Source of the DNA: SSEF01 sp964604195
GTDB taxonomy: Bacteria; Patescibacteriota; Minisyncoccia; Moranbacterales; UBA1568
Length of the DNA: 41,718 nucleotides
Direction of reading: 5' to 3'
Assembly (NCBI GenBank): GCA_964604195.1
Contig: CAZRXW010000009.1
Span: 1-41,718 of the forward strand
The notes beneath the pieces are model-generated. The model saw only the letters and a program-made list of their open reading frames with translations, was not told where the DNA came from and searched no databases. Made by a program: the position numbers and the translations under genes. This document shows, in pieces, positions 1-8,501 of this stretch (its first letter is position 1; the number at the start of each line of letters is the position of its first letter).

Positions 1-133
1 TGGAAGTTATCGCCTGAAGGCGAGGGAAATCACCTGCCCAAAGTGGGGCCTTATATGACAATAATATTGTTCGGCAGAAGAATCTTCTCCCGAAAAAAAT
101 AGTACTTTCCACTAGAGCCAAGGATTATCAACC
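1..133 (+). other. Run of four small hairpins upstream of the first gene
   Basis: Four short inverted repeats follow each other: TCGCCT/AGGCGA at 10-23, GCCC/GGGC around 37-50, ACAAT/ATTGT at 58-70, and CGG-AGAAG/CTTCT-CCG at 72-92, the last followed by seven A residues. No coding frame of useful size crosses this stretch. It could be the 3' end of a structured RNA lying mostly outside the window, a terminator of an upstream gene, or a structured leader for the gene at 134. I do not recognise a known riboswitch or small RNA family. The pairing is visible; any function is inference. Confidence 0.35.
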
Positions 134-580
134 ATGGAACACTATCTCATCACACATGGCCATCAGCATCTTGGATGTAATTCAGGCCACAATGATGCTG
201 GTTTTGCTCAACTGGATAACCTGATACTTCCGGATGATGTCACTCGAGTGATTGTCGGTACTGGCCAGAGATTCGAGGAGATGCTCCTTCGTTTCTATCA
301 GAGGGGTAAGCTCTCAACCAACCTCCCTCGGTACTTCAGCCCTTTCTGCGGTGGCCCCGAAGCCTTTGACACGCCGGACGAGATCATTCTGGTAACAGGT
401 ACTCGCATCTGCCTCGAGGCCGAGTACATCGGCATGGATAATCACTGGGGATTCAACCCTCAAGGATTCATCCGCAGTCAGCCCGACAATGCACTCTTTC
501 TCACTGGCAGCGAACTGATGCAAGCTCTTCACGTAGATCGACCAGCTCACGGGGCCCTGTACTGCCTCCTCACGCAATAA
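134..580 (+). CDS. Small protein, possibly a degenerate histidine phosphatase
   Basis: The 148-residue protein begins with HYLITHGHQ, followed by a GHNDAGFAQ segment. This resembles the N-terminus of the histidine phosphatase superfamily, where LxRHGE is followed by LTxxGxxQA. The catalytic Arg before His is Thr here, so normal phosphatase activity would be unexpected. A later VGTGQRFEEML segment could match the second conserved strand and helix of that fold. There is no signal peptide or membrane segment. An AAGGA motif lies 11 bases before the ATG. The gene stands alone, convergent with ispH, and its base composition looks slightly richer in GC than the next genes. Coding status is fairly likely from the clean frame and start; the family assignment is weak. 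Confidence 0.5.
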   Translation: MEHYLITHGHQHLGCNSGHNDAGFAQLDNLILPDDVTRVIVGTGQRFEEMLLRFYQRGKLSTNLPRYFSPFCGGPEAFDTPDEIILVTGTRICLEAEYIGMDNHWGFNPQGFIRSQPDNALFLTGSELMQALHVDRPAHGALYCLLTQ

Positions 581-642
581 CAAGATCAAGCTTCTCCAAC
601 GAGGCTAACTCATCTCCAGGAGCAACCAGTTCCTACCCCTTG

Positions 643-688
643 ACCGCGTTCACTGGCAAGTGCAACAGCACTCGACGGCGGACGCGGT
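643..688. other. Nested hairpin between convergent genes
   Basis: ACCGCGT (643-649) pairs perfectly with ACGCGGT (682-688), and inside it AGTGC (659-663) pairs with GCACT (668-672) around an AACA loop. It lies in the 158-base gap between the 3' ends of the first gene and ispH. No uninterrupted T-run follows on either strand, so it is not a textbook terminator, although it may end transcription or protect RNA ends. The rest of the gap (581-738) shows nothing else. Confidence 0.4.
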
Positions 689-738
689 TTAACATTGTCT
701 TGCTTTTCTAAAATATCTAAAATATGAGAAACGTACAT

Positions 739-1695
739 TTAGCCTTGGGATTGTTCCCGTTTGATATGCATGAGCTCGAGTGGCTCAGCAAACTTCATAG
801 TTTCTGGCTTCACGAGGAGCTCTTCCACAACCGCACCCCTCTCTGAGAAATACCTCGCTATTGCCTGAACCAAATCTTCTGGTGCACTCGCACCTGCAGT
901 AATTCCAATACGCTGTACACCACTAAACCATTCCTCTTTAAGAGACTGAACTCCTTCGACAAGCTCTGCACGAACTCCAGAGTTCCGAGCTGTTTCAGCT
1001 AAACGGTTTGAATTTGATGAAGCTTTTGAACCAACAACCAAAACAAAATCAACCTGCCGAGCAAGTTCCTTTACTGCTTCCTGACGATTGGTCGTTGCAT
1101 AACAGATATCCTGAAGTGGCGGGGCAATGATCTGTGGATACTTCTTCTTAAGCGCATCGATGACCTCTTTTGTATCATCAAGAGAAAGGGTAGTCTGAGT
1201 TAAATAAATCATCTTCTCTGCGCTAAGAAGATTCAAAAGCTCCACATCGCTCACCGTCTCGACGAGTGGCACTTCAAGATCGGGCAACTCTCCTAATACC
1301 CCAACTCCTTCAGGATGACCTTTGTGGCCAATATAAATAATCTGATATCCATCCTTTATATAGCGCTGAAACTCCAGATGAACCTTGGTAACTAAAGGGC
1401 ACGTAGCATCAATAAGCTTAAGCCGACGCTTTGCAGTCTCCTCATAATGAGCTCGGGGTGATCCATGAGCCGAAAAAACTACTACCGACCCTTCTGGGAC
1501 TTCAGCAAGATCTTCGATAGTTACCGCTCCCAAATCAGCTAAGCGTTTCACCACTGCCTGATTGTGCACAATCTCGTGTTTGACATAGACTGGTGCACCA
1601 AAAATTTCAAGCGTATCTTCTACAGCTTTTACCGCTCGAGTTACTCCAGCACAGAACCCCCGTGGCGAGACTAGCATTACTTTTTCAATCCCCAT
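739..1695 (-). CDS. ispH: 4-hydroxy-3-methylbut-2-enyl diphosphate reductase
   Basis: IspH catalyses the last step of the MEP isoprenoid pathway, reducing HMBPP to IPP and DMAPP with electrons from ferredoxin or flavodoxin. The three cysteines that hold its iron-sulfur cluster are present: C15 in PRGFCAGV, C99 in DATCPLV and C198 in DICYATTNRQ. Substrate-binding residues are also there: H44 in HEIVHN, H77 in SAHGSP, GHKGHPE around 123-129, TQTT around 166-169, and SSNSNRL. The length of 318 residues is normal. The start lies 5 bases after the pyrH stop, with no clear ribosome binding site, so it is probably translated from the proS-pyrH-ispH message. Its cluster would come from the SUF operon at 12.7-18 kb, and the ferredoxin encoded there is a plausible electron donor. 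Many CPR genomes lack this pathway, so its presence is informative. Confidence 0.96.
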   Translation of the reverse strand: MGIEKVMLVSPRGFCAGVTRAVKAVEDTLEIFGAPVYVKHEIVHNQAVVKRLADLGAVTIEDLAEVPEGSVVVFSAHGSPRAHYEETAKRRLKLIDATCPLVTKVHLEFQRYIKDGYQIIYIGHKGHPEGVGVLGELPDLEVPLVETVSDVELLNLLSAEKMIYLTQTTLSLDDTKEVIDALKKKYPQIIAPPLQDICYATTNRQEAVKELARQVDFVLVVGSKASSNSNRLAETARNSGVRAELVEGVQSLKEEWFSGVQRIGITAGASAPEDLVQAIARYFSERGAVVEELLVKPETMKFAEPLELMHIKREQSQG

Positions 1696-1700
1696 ATCAA

Positions 1701-2432
1701 CTACTTTTTGTCACGAATTACTGTCCCAATAAATTTTTTCCCACTGATATACTTGGAGACATTCCCCAAATCGCCACCATGAAGCACAGCTACTTCCATG
1801 CCCTCTTCCTCCGCCATCTGAGAAGCTATTGGGTCAAAAGGAGTATTCATACCTGGATTCCACTCATCTCCCACAATTTTCCGAAAATCTTTCCAAGATA
1901 AGGAATCGTAGGAAATAGCATCAGCGTGAGCACGCGGATCCTTGTCATACACCCGCTCAATATTGGAGAGATTTATGACTCGCTTTATACCAAGATATTT
2001 TCCCAAAACTACTGCTGCATAGTCAGTTGATCGTCCTGGACGCCAACCAGCTGCTACCATTATTGGTTCTTTAACAGCATAAAAATCCTCGAGATCATGG
2101 GGGTTGGTATTAATTCGCGGGTGAGCATACTCACGAAAAATTGTTCGGACCAGATGCGCATTCATTCTTGTCGCGTGAATACCGAGCCAGTCCTTATCTT
2201 CATCATTAATATTTGTAACTGTGGCTGCAGCCTCGATATACCTTCTAGCCGTCTTACCACCGCCAGTTACCAAAATAAAATGATATCCTGCCTCAATATG
2301 TTCAATAATAAACTTTTTAAAATTTGCAACAAAAACAGCATCAATTGATTCCGGAACGAGAAGTGATCCACCCAATGAGATGATAATGCGTTCTCTCGCT
2401 TGATTATTCTTTGTTTGTGTCAGTTGAGACAT
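1701..2432 (-). CDS. pyrH: UMP kinase, archaeal type
   Basis: This amino-acid-kinase-fold enzyme phosphorylates UMP to UDP in pyrimidine nucleotide synthesis. The 243-residue protein has the N-terminal phosphate loop ISLGGS (18-23) and a GGGKTARRYIE motif (57-67). That motif is typical of archaeal UMP kinases rather than the GGGNxxRG form of common bacterial PyrH. HATRMNA and GWRPGRSTDYAAV follow, and YDKDPR marks the ATP-binding end. The gene lies 3 bases downstream of proS and 5 bases upstream of ispH on the same strand, so the three form one operon. An archaeal-type version in a bacterium is a known feature of several CPR lineages. The assignment to the kinase family is firm; UMP as substrate follows from the motif set. 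Confidence 0.93.
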   Translation of the reverse strand: MSQLTQTKNNQARERIIISLGGSLLVPESIDAVFVANFKKFIIEHIEAGYHFILVTGGGKTARRYIEAAATVTNINDEDKDWLGIHATRMNAHLVRTIFREYAHPRINTNPHDLEDFYAVKEPIMVAAGWRPGRSTDYAAVVLGKYLGIKRVINLSNIERVYDKDPRAHADAISYDSLSWKDFRKIVGDEWNPGMNTPFDPIASQMAEEEGMEVAVLHGGDLGNVSKYISGKKFIGTVIRDKK

Positions 2433-2435
2433 ATA

Positions 2436-3674
2436 TTACTTCTTGAGCCAGGTAATAACTGAATCAAGAGCTACCTCCTCAGGAACGTCACCTGTTCTTT
2501 TTTTGATTTCAACCTTTCTGTTTTCCAACGACCGCTTGCCAAGAGCAATTCTCACCGGAACACCCAGAAGATCGCTGTCTGTAAATTTTTCTCCAGCGCT
2601 CATATCACGGTCATCATAAAGCACCTCAATACCAGCCGACTGAAGGTCAGTATACAGTTTATCAGCAGCCTCATTCACGCCTAGCGAGAGGAGATGGACC
2701 CGAAACGGTGCTACAGCTTCTGGCCAAACCATTCCTTTTTGATCAGAAAGAACTTCAGCAATAGTTCCCATGACTCTTGCTGGACCAATACCGTAACAAC
2801 CCATAATAGGAACTTCCGACTTACCTTCTTCTGTCTTAAAAGAAAGCCCGAGGGCGTTCGAAAAACGAGTACCCAAATGGAAAATATTTCCTACTTCAAT
2901 TGATTTTTTTTCAACAAGTTGCTCACGAACTAACCCAAGATCCTGAAGAACATCATCATTCAAAACTTCTTCATTGAGTGCTCTCCTACTCACCTCGTCA
3001 ACATAGATGGTATCCTCGCCAGCATCACTCACTGTTTGAAATTCTTCGGAATACTTACTAAACATCCCGCCCGAAGCAAAGGTTTGGTACGTTACCATTC
3101 CTAAACCAACTCGCTCAAAAATCCTCTTGTACGCCTCACGAACTGCAGCATAAATACGATCGTGCTCTTCTTGATTTTTTGCAAAAGAGTAAAGATCTTT
3201 CATGATAAACTCCCGAGTACGCATGATACCGGACTTAGCACGAGTCTCATTACGAAATTTGGTCTGGAATTGATACACCAAAACCGGCAAATCTCGGTAA
3301 GAACTGAGATGAGTCCTCATTAGGCGAGTCACTGGCTCCTCATGGGTAGCACCAAGACCAAGCTCGGTCCCACTCTTCAGGCGAGTTTTAAACCACACAT
3401 CTACTTTGGCATCATCCCAACGGTCAGTAGTTTCCCACAATTCACGTTCCTGGAGAGCGGTCATCGAAAGTTCTTGCCCACCAATGGCATTCATCTCCTC
3501 TCGAATAACCTGCATAATTTTATTGAGCACCCTCAATCCCAAGGGAAGAAAAGCGTAAACACCCGCCATCTCTTTATGGATAAAACCCGCCCGAATAAGG
3601 AGAGAGGCATTCTTGGCTACCTCATCTTTTGGCGAAGTTTTTGAGGTTTTTGTAAAAAGCTGGGATTGGCGCAT
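2436..3674 (-). CDS. proS: Prolyl-tRNA synthetase without editing insert
   Basis: This class II aminoacyl-tRNA synthetase charges tRNA-Pro. The frame opens at 3695, but the ATG at 3674 (MRQSQLFTKT) fits the family start, giving 412 residues. Visible core parts are LLIRAGFI, RAGFIHKEMAGVYAFLPLG, the motif 2 region with KFRNETRAKSGIMRTREF, motif 3 YGIGPARVMGTIAE, and the C-terminal anticodon-binding domain from about residue 320. Typical bacterial ProRS has about 570 residues because of the INS domain that removes mischarged alanine. Here the sequence passes from motif 2 to motif 3 with only a short link, as in the mitochondrial and alphaproteobacterial form. No free-standing editing protein is visible in this window. 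First gene of the proS-pyrH-ispH operon. Confidence 0.95.
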   Translation of the reverse strand: MRQSQLFTKTSKTSPKDEVAKNASLLIRAGFIHKEMAGVYAFLPLGLRVLNKIMQVIREEMNAIGGQELSMTALQERELWETTDRWDDAKVDVWFKTRLKSGTELGLGATHEEPVTRLMRTHLSSYRDLPVLVYQFQTKFRNETRAKSGIMRTREFIMKDLYSFAKNQEEHDRIYAAVREAYKRIFERVGLGMVTYQTFASGGMFSKYSEEFQTVSDAGEDTIYVDEVSRRALNEEVLNDDVLQDLGLVREQLVEKKSIEVGNIFHLGTRFSNALGLSFKTEEGKSEVPIMGCYGIGPARVMGTIAEVLSDQKGMVWPEAVAPFRVHLLSLGVNEAADKLYTDLQSAGIEVLYDDRDMSAGEKFTDSDLLGVPVRIALGKRSLENRKVEIKKRTGDVPEEVALDSVITWLKK

Positions 3675-3763
3675 ATAGTATTCAATCAATAACAAGAGTG
3701 TTAAAAATGGTAGGGATCTGAGAATACTCTATGTTCCCTACTTTTAGTGCGAACTCTTTTCCT

Positions 3764-3769
3764 ATTCTA
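3764..3769 (-). promoter_or_regulatory. Possible extended -10 promoter for proS
   Basis: On the minus strand TAGAAT is preceded by TGA, giving an extended -10 element just past the stop of the upstream protease-like gene and about 90 bases before the proS ATG. No good -35 box is seen at 17 bases. Similar extended -10 elements recur in this window. Confidence 0.35.
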
Positions 3770-4942
3770 TCACAGTGAAAGATCAATATTCTGCTCAGTT
3801 CCATCTCTCAAAAGAGTCAACTGAACTCGGTCGCCAGTATGAAAAGCACCCACCATAGTAGAAAAGGGACGTTCAGACGTAACCAGCTCTCCGTTTACAT
3901 GGGTAATAATATCGCCATACAAAAGACCAGCGCGTGCCGCAGGAGAACCAGCAAGGACAGCCAGTCCGGTTCGACCGGAAGGACTGTATACCAGCGCACC
4001 CTGACTCCGAGGAAGCGCGAGATCTTCTGCTCGCTCCTGATTGAGAGAAAGATAATAAACACCTACGGTAGGTCGATCAACTTTGCCTGTCACGAGCCGA
4101 TCAAGAGATTCCCTCAGAACCCGAGCAGGAATAAGGAAGAAATCTGTCTTACCATCCAGTAAACGACTTCCTACAATACCAGCTACTTCTCCATTGTTTA
4201 AAAGCGCTGGACCACCAAGATATCTCTCCTGAGAAAACATGGCTAATTTTAGAACCCCCTCCCACTTCTCCGAAGAGGCTACTGTTTGGGGTGAAAGATT
4301 AAAAAACTGATCCCTTTGCTCGATAATCGATGGGTAAATGCTCGGACGAAAATCTTGCGTTAAGCCCAAAAGCGCTACACGACGCCCTGGCTTTATATCA
4401 TCAGAATTAGTAAGTGCTGCTGCTGCAGTATTACTACGATCTACTCGATAATAGGCAAGCTGGGTCAAGGTATCATACCCCACAAAGGTAGCACGTTCCT
4501 GCGTACCATCATTGAACCAAACAAAATAAGAACTCTCCTTCTGAGGCGACGTCGTTGTGTAGGCAACAATAAAACCATCGTTGGTAATCAAAGTCCCCAA
4601 AAATCCCATCGAGAGGAGGTTAGCAGTCGTGATATTCTGGCCTAGCAAAGATTGTGGAGTTAACCTCACAACAATAGAACCATGCTCTGTTGCCAGCCGT
4701 TCTAAATTCTCATCCTGTGTTACAGTCACAGTTTCTCGACGTTCAACAATGGTGGTGCGGTCGCTCAGACTTGGCAATACCCCCCATTTCTTTGCCCAAT
4801 TACTCCCTGCCATCCACGAAAAAAAATAAAGCTCACACAAGAAAAAGACTGAGACCAGCAATAAAACTCCTCCTATTGCCTTGACAATAAAAATAATTTT
4901 TGGTCTAAATCTAACTATCAATCGTGCCAGCCGATCAAGCAT
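3770..4942 (-). CDS. Membrane-anchored HtrA-like pseudoprotease with PDZ domain
   Basis: The 390-residue protein has an N-terminal membrane anchor (about 15-42), a trypsin-like HtrA fold (about 85-285) and a C-terminal PDZ domain (about 290-388, with SPAARAGLLYGDIITHVNG). Compared with the active HtrA encoded at 8557-9843, all three catalytic positions are lost: TNKHVV corresponds to AYTTTS (His to T130), SNDIAVMKIE to LTQLAYYRVD (Asp to Q161), and GNSGGPL to RYLGGPAL (Ser to L242). The scaffold glycines GGP remain. The protein therefore probably binds peptides outside the membrane or regulates another protease rather than cutting proteins itself. It has its own promoter at 4976-5004 and lies downstream of clpB and a membrane gene. 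Absence of the triad is visible; the role is inference. Confidence 0.85.
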   Translation of the reverse strand: MLDRLARLIVRFRPKIIFIVKAIGGVLLLVSVFFLCELYFFSWMAGSNWAKKWGVLPSLSDRTTIVERRETVTVTQDENLERLATEHGSIVVRLTPQSLLGQNITTANLLSMGFLGTLITNDGFIVAYTTTSPQKESSYFVWFNDGTQERATFVGYDTLTQLAYYRVDRSNTAAAALTNSDDIKPGRRVALLGLTQDFRPSIYPSIIEQRDQFFNLSPQTVASSEKWEGVLKLAMFSQERYLGGPALLNNGEVAGIVGSRLLDGKTDFFLIPARVLRESLDRLVTGKVDRPTVGVYYLSLNQERAEDLALPRSQGALVYSPSGRTGLAVLAGSPAARAGLLYGDIITHVNGELVTSERPFSTMVGAFHTGDRVQLTLLRDGTEQNIDLSL

Positions 4943-4975
4943 AGAGCGCCGTACATTATTCTTCTACGGGAGATG

Positions 4976-5004
4976 ATTGTAGCACTAAACCGGGGCTCCG
5001 ACAA
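4976..5004 (-). promoter_or_regulatory. Promoter of the pseudoprotease gene
   Basis: On the minus strand a -35 TTGTCG (4999-5004) is followed after exactly 17 bases by a -10 TACAAT (4976-4981). Transcription would begin near 4969, leaving a leader of about 27 bases before the ATG at 4942. Confidence 0.5.
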
Positions 5005-5017
5005 GAAAAATACTCTC

Positions 5018-5842
5018 CTAAGCTAAACTCCAGTGCGCCGAAAAAATGAGGGTGCCAAGAAGCAGCAGAAGAATTCCTCCCTGAATAAGTAACCGCTTCA
5101 ATGGAATATCGTCCTGAAGGAAATCAACACCCAGCTTCCAAAAAAAGAAAAAATGAATAAGCATAGCCATGCCGACAGTAACATAGCCAAAAGGCCAAAA
5201 ATGCACCACCCACATAAGCTCAGTCATAAGAAGACCAACTACAAACGCCGACAAAAGTGAGGTACGAGCATCTTTTGGTTCTGTTGCAGCAAAGAATGTT
5301 TGAAAAGCCACCACGAAACTTCCAGTAAAAAAGACTCCCAGCAAAAGGGCGAGTGGGATTTCGTAATTGAGATACAAGCCGTATGTCGCAGCAAAAACAA
5401 AAAACAAACTCGCCAGTGCTGCTAAATTCAGCATCGCTCTTGCCGTTTTATCTTGGGGAGCCTGATGAAGACGGTACACTCCTAAAAGAGCCAAATAATA
5501 AAGACCCGCAGCAGCAATAATGAAAACTCTCGTCTCTACTCCTCGATCAATAAGCGATAGAAGAAATGGGACACTAAAAGCTAGGGTTGATGGCAAATAG
5601 GCAGTGTACCAACGATCTGTAAGACGTTTGGCAGCTATCACTGATAACGTAATTAAGCTTCCACACGTCATCAAATAAAAACTCCAAGCAGGGACAATCG
5701 GACGCTCGCTAATAAAGAGGAGTGCTAGAAAAAATAAAACTGAAAAGAAGAAAACTGCAACGTGAAATAACATAAAAGGCAACATTATGAACACGCTTTC
5801 CGTGCTCCCTGCCAGCTTACCGCTTTTCTGTGAGCTCGACAA
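5018..5842 (-). CDS. Polytopic membrane protein of unknown function
   Basis: I do not recognise a family. Up to 274 residues encode about eight hydrophobic helices, beginning with LPFMLFHVAVFFFSVLFFLA and ending with LLIQGGILLLLLGTLIFSA, with short loops between them. Two starts compete. A TTG at 5842 has an AGGT motif six bases before it and overlaps the clpB end by 26 bases. An ATG at 5785 (residue 20) lies directly before the first helix. Either way it would be cotranscribed or translationally coupled with clpB. The position between clpB and two HtrA-like genes suggests a link to envelope stress, but nothing in the sequence proves this. Confidence 0.75.
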   Translation of the reverse strand: MSSSQKSGKLAGSTESVFIMLPFMLFHVAVFFFSVLFFLALLFISERPIVPAWSFYLMTCGSLITLSVIAAKRLTDRWYTAYLPSTLAFSVPFLLSLIDRGVETRVFIIAAAGLYYLALLGVYRLHQAPQDKTARAMLNLAALASLFFVFAATYGLYLNYEIPLALLLGVFFTGSFVVAFQTFFAATEPKDARTSLLSAFVVGLLMTELMWVVHFWPFGYVTVGMAMLIHFFFFWKLGVDFLQDDIPLKRLLIQGGILLLLLGTLIFSAHWSLA

Positions 5843-8453
5843 ATACTACCTGGTTCTTTTTTTCAGTAATTTCAACCTTTGAGCCATCCACCAATTTCCC
5901 CTCCAGAAGGGACAGCGCTAGCGGATCAAGGACAGCTTCCTGAATAAGTCGCCTCAACGGCCTCGCTCCATATATAGGATCGTACCCTTCCTGAGCTAGC
6001 CACGAACGCAACTTCTCTGTTGTTCGAGCTTCAATACCTCGTTCCCTGAGCTTGGCCAGTACCCGCTGTAGCTGGATATCAACAATGGAGAGGGTCATTG
6101 CTCTCGTAAGCGGGTGAAAGATAACCGTGGCATCAATACGATTTAAAAACTCTGGTTTAAAGGTAGATCGTAAACGTTCCTCAACCACCGAACGAATTTT
6201 TTCTTCTGAGATTGGTTTTGGCTTCCGCTCAGCTGTAAACCCAAGAGCTATAGCATTTTCTGTTATTGCTTCCGAACCAACATTGGAAGTCATAATAATA
6301 ACAGTATTCTTAAAATTCACCAGTCGCCCTTTAGCATCGGTCAATCGACCATCATCAAGAATTTGAAGCAGAATATTAAACACTTCTGGATGAGCTTTTT
6401 CTATTTCATCAAAAAGAAGGACACTGTATGGCCGGCGGCGAATCTTTTCTGTAAGTTGACCACCTTCTTCATAGCCAATATATCCCGGAGGTGAACCAGT
6501 AAGTTTGGCCACTGCATGAGATTCCATGTATTCACTCATATCAACCCGAATGAGTGATTCCTCATCATCAAAGAGAAACTCCGCCAGTGCCTTTGCAAGC
6601 TCTGTTTTTCCAACACCAGTTGATCCAAGAAAAATAAAGGAGCCGATCGGCCGTCCTTCATCGGCCAAACCCGCTCGCGAACGACGGATGGCATTGGCCA
6701 CTGTGGCAATCGCCTCCTCCTGACCAACCACTCGTTTTGAAAGCTCAGTCTCCATACAGAGGAGTTTTTTGGTTTCTTTTTCAAGCATTTTCGCCAGAGG
6801 AATCCCTGTTGCCCGAGCTACGATAGAGGCTATATCTTCCTCAGTAATTTCCTCTTTGAGAAGCATGTTTGTGTTTTGAAGCTGAGCTAATTTTTTGTCT
6901 GATTTTTCGAGACGCTTTTCAAATTCTGGGATTTTTCCATACCGAATCTCTGCTACTCGATCAAGCAAGCCTTCCCTTTCAGTCATCTCTGCTTCCTTCT
7001 TGAGTTCTTCAATCTGTTCCTTGAGTTTTTTTGAACCAGTAAGGACTTCCCGCTCTGACTGCCACTGGAGGGAAAGTATTTGTGATGCCTGTCTCAATTC
7101 AGCAAGCTCAGACTCTATCTTTAGAATCTTGACTGTGCTCTCTTTATTAGCCTTCTCTTTTTCCAGTGCGAGGCGTTCAATATCAAGCCTACGAATATTT
7201 CTCTCAAGTCGATCAAGCTCCTCGGGCATAGACTCAATTTCCATACGACGAAGCGAGGCAGCCTCATCAATAAGATCAATAGCTTTGTCTGGCAAAAACC
7301 TATCCGTGATATAGCGACTCGATAACCGTACTGCTGCCACAATAGCTGCATCAGTAATTGTCACTCCATGATGAAGAGCATATTTCTCTTTGATTCCGCG
7401 CAAAATTGCAATAGTATCCTCCTCTCCAGGTTCTTGCACTATAACTGGCTGGAAACGACGCTCAAGAGCTGCGTCTTTCTCAATATATTTCTGGTACTCC
7501 TTCAGCGTAGTTGCCCCGACACAGCGAAGCTTGCCGCGTGCTAAGGCTGGCTTGAGCATATTAGACGCATCCAAGGCTCCATCGGTGGCCCCAGCACCGG
7601 CAAGGGTATGAAGTTCGTCAATAAAGAGAATAAACTTGTCTGACCCCTGCTCAATTTCTTTCAGTACTGCCTTGAGTCTTTCTTCAAACTCACCACGAAA
7701 TTTAGCACCAGCTAAAAGACTACCCAGATCAAGTGAAATAACTTCCTTATTCTTCAGGCTTTCTGGGACATCTCCCGAGACGATGCGCTGAGCCAAACCT
7801 TCAGCAATAGCTGTTTTCCCTGTCCCTGGCTCGCCAATAAGGACTGGGTTATTTTTCGTCCGCCGAGAAAGTATCTGCATTACTCGGCGAATTTCTTCAT
7901 CTCGCCCAATCACCGGATCAAGTTTCTCCTTGCGAGCCAGTTCGGTCAGATTGGTAGCATATTTCTCAAGTGCTTGATAGCTCACTTCAGGCCGATCACT
8001 TTCCACCTGTGTTCCCCCTCGCACCTCACGCAAGACTCGAAGTATTGCCTCTGGAGTAACTCCAAATGACTTTCCCAGCTTCGCGAGTTCTACATCAACA
8101 ATAAGCAGTGCCATCAAAAGGTGTTCGGTCGAGACGTATTTGTCCTGCATCTCACACATAGTCCTCTCTCCTTGATCAAGCACTCGACCAAGCTCTGGAG
8201 TAATTAGAATTTGCCCCATACTCCCCTGACCAGTTACTGGAAGTTTATCGAGAAGATTGAGCACTGCACCAAGAAAAGTCTCATGGGCTTCGGTAAGTTT
8301 CCGCACCACCACTGGCACAATAGAATCCTCTTGAATCAGAAGAACATAAAAAAGGTGAGCTGAAACAAGCGCCGCCTGCCCACGAGAGAGAGCAATTTCT
8401 TGGGCCTGCCTCAATGCCTCCTGACTTTTTTGAGTAAAATTTTGGATATTCAT
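5817..8453 (-). CDS. clpB: ATP-dependent disaggregase ClpB
   Basis: ClpB is a cytoplasmic hexameric AAA+ chaperone that pulls proteins out of aggregates, usually with DnaK. The 878 residues show the Clp N-domain with its two repeats (about 1-150), first ATPase module with Walker A GEPGTGKT (207-214) and FIDELHTL, a long coiled-coil middle domain (about 400-535, rich in Glu, Lys and Leu), and second ATPase module with GSTGVGKT (near 610) and LLFDEIEKAHP. The full-length middle domain separates it from ClpC and ClpA, and the ClpP-docking IGF/L loop was not identified. A perfect CIRCE element lies upstream. A near-ideal ribosome binding site, AAGGAGGT, is unusually placed 21 bases from the ATG and lies inside a potential hairpin (see those entries). 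Confidence 0.96.
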   Translation of the reverse strand: MNIQNFTQKSQEALRQAQEIALSRGQAALVSAHLFYVLLIQEDSIVPVVVRKLTEAHETFLGAVLNLLDKLPVTGQGSMGQILITPELGRVLDQGERTMCEMQDKYVSTEHLLMALLIVDVELAKLGKSFGVTPEAILRVLREVRGGTQVESDRPEVSYQALEKYATNLTELARKEKLDPVIGRDEEIRRVMQILSRRTKNNPVLIGEPGTGKTAIAEGLAQRIVSGDVPESLKNKEVISLDLGSLLAGAKFRGEFEERLKAVLKEIEQGSDKFILFIDELHTLAGAGATDGALDASNMLKPALARGKLRCVGATTLKEYQKYIEKDAALERRFQPVIVQEPGEEDTIAILRGIKEKYALHHGVTITDAAIVAAVRLSSRYITDRFLPDKAIDLIDEAASLRRMEIESMPEELDRLERNIRRLDIERLALEKEKANKESTVKILKIESELAELRQASQILSLQWQSEREVLTGSKKLKEQIEELKKEAEMTEREGLLDRVAEIRYGKIPEFEKRLEKSDKKLAQLQNTNMLLKEEITEEDIASIVARATGIPLAKMLEKETKKLLCMETELSKRVVGQEEAIATVANAIRRSRAGLADEGRPIGSFIFLGSTGVGKTELAKALAEFLFDDEESLIRVDMSEYMESHAVAKLTGSPPGYIGYEEGGQLTEKIRRRPYSVLLFDEIEKAHPEVFNILLQILDDGRLTDAKGRLVNFKNTVIIMTSNVGSEAITENAIALGFTAERKPKPISEEKIRSVVEERLRSTFKPEFLNRIDATVIFHPLTRAMTLSIVDIQLQRVLAKLRERGIEARTTEKLRSWLAQEGYDPIYGARPLRRLIQEAVLDPLALSLLEGKLVDGSKVEITEKKNQVVFVELTEKR

Positions 8454-8457
8454 AAGC

Positions 8458-8485
8458 GTGTAAAAGGGAAATTACCTCCTTACAC
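8458..8485 (-). promoter_or_regulatory. Possible hairpin over the clpB ribosome binding site
   Basis: In the clpB leader GTGTAA (8485 down to 8480) pairs perfectly with TTACAC (8463 down to 8458). Between them the AAGG of AAGGAGGT can alternatively pair with CCTT. The Shine-Dalgarno core AGGAGG ends 21 bases before the ATG, too far for normal use, and an in-frame TAA rules out an earlier start. Folding could hide the site when cool, or loop out bases to bring it near the ATG. An RNA thermometer is a reasonable hypothesis for a heat-shock gene, but the pairing is short. Confidence 0.4.
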
Positions 8486-8501
8486 ACCCACCTTAACATA
8501 A

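Noticed and set aside
314..589. A 91-residue minus-strand protein opposite the first gene
   Set aside because: No motif and no start signal; the plus-strand frame has a better start and a family-like N-terminus.
581..690. Integron attC-like site after the first gene
   Set aside because: GGCTAAC and GGTTTAAC flank a hairpin, but the outer boxes are not complementary to each other and no integrase or second cassette is present.
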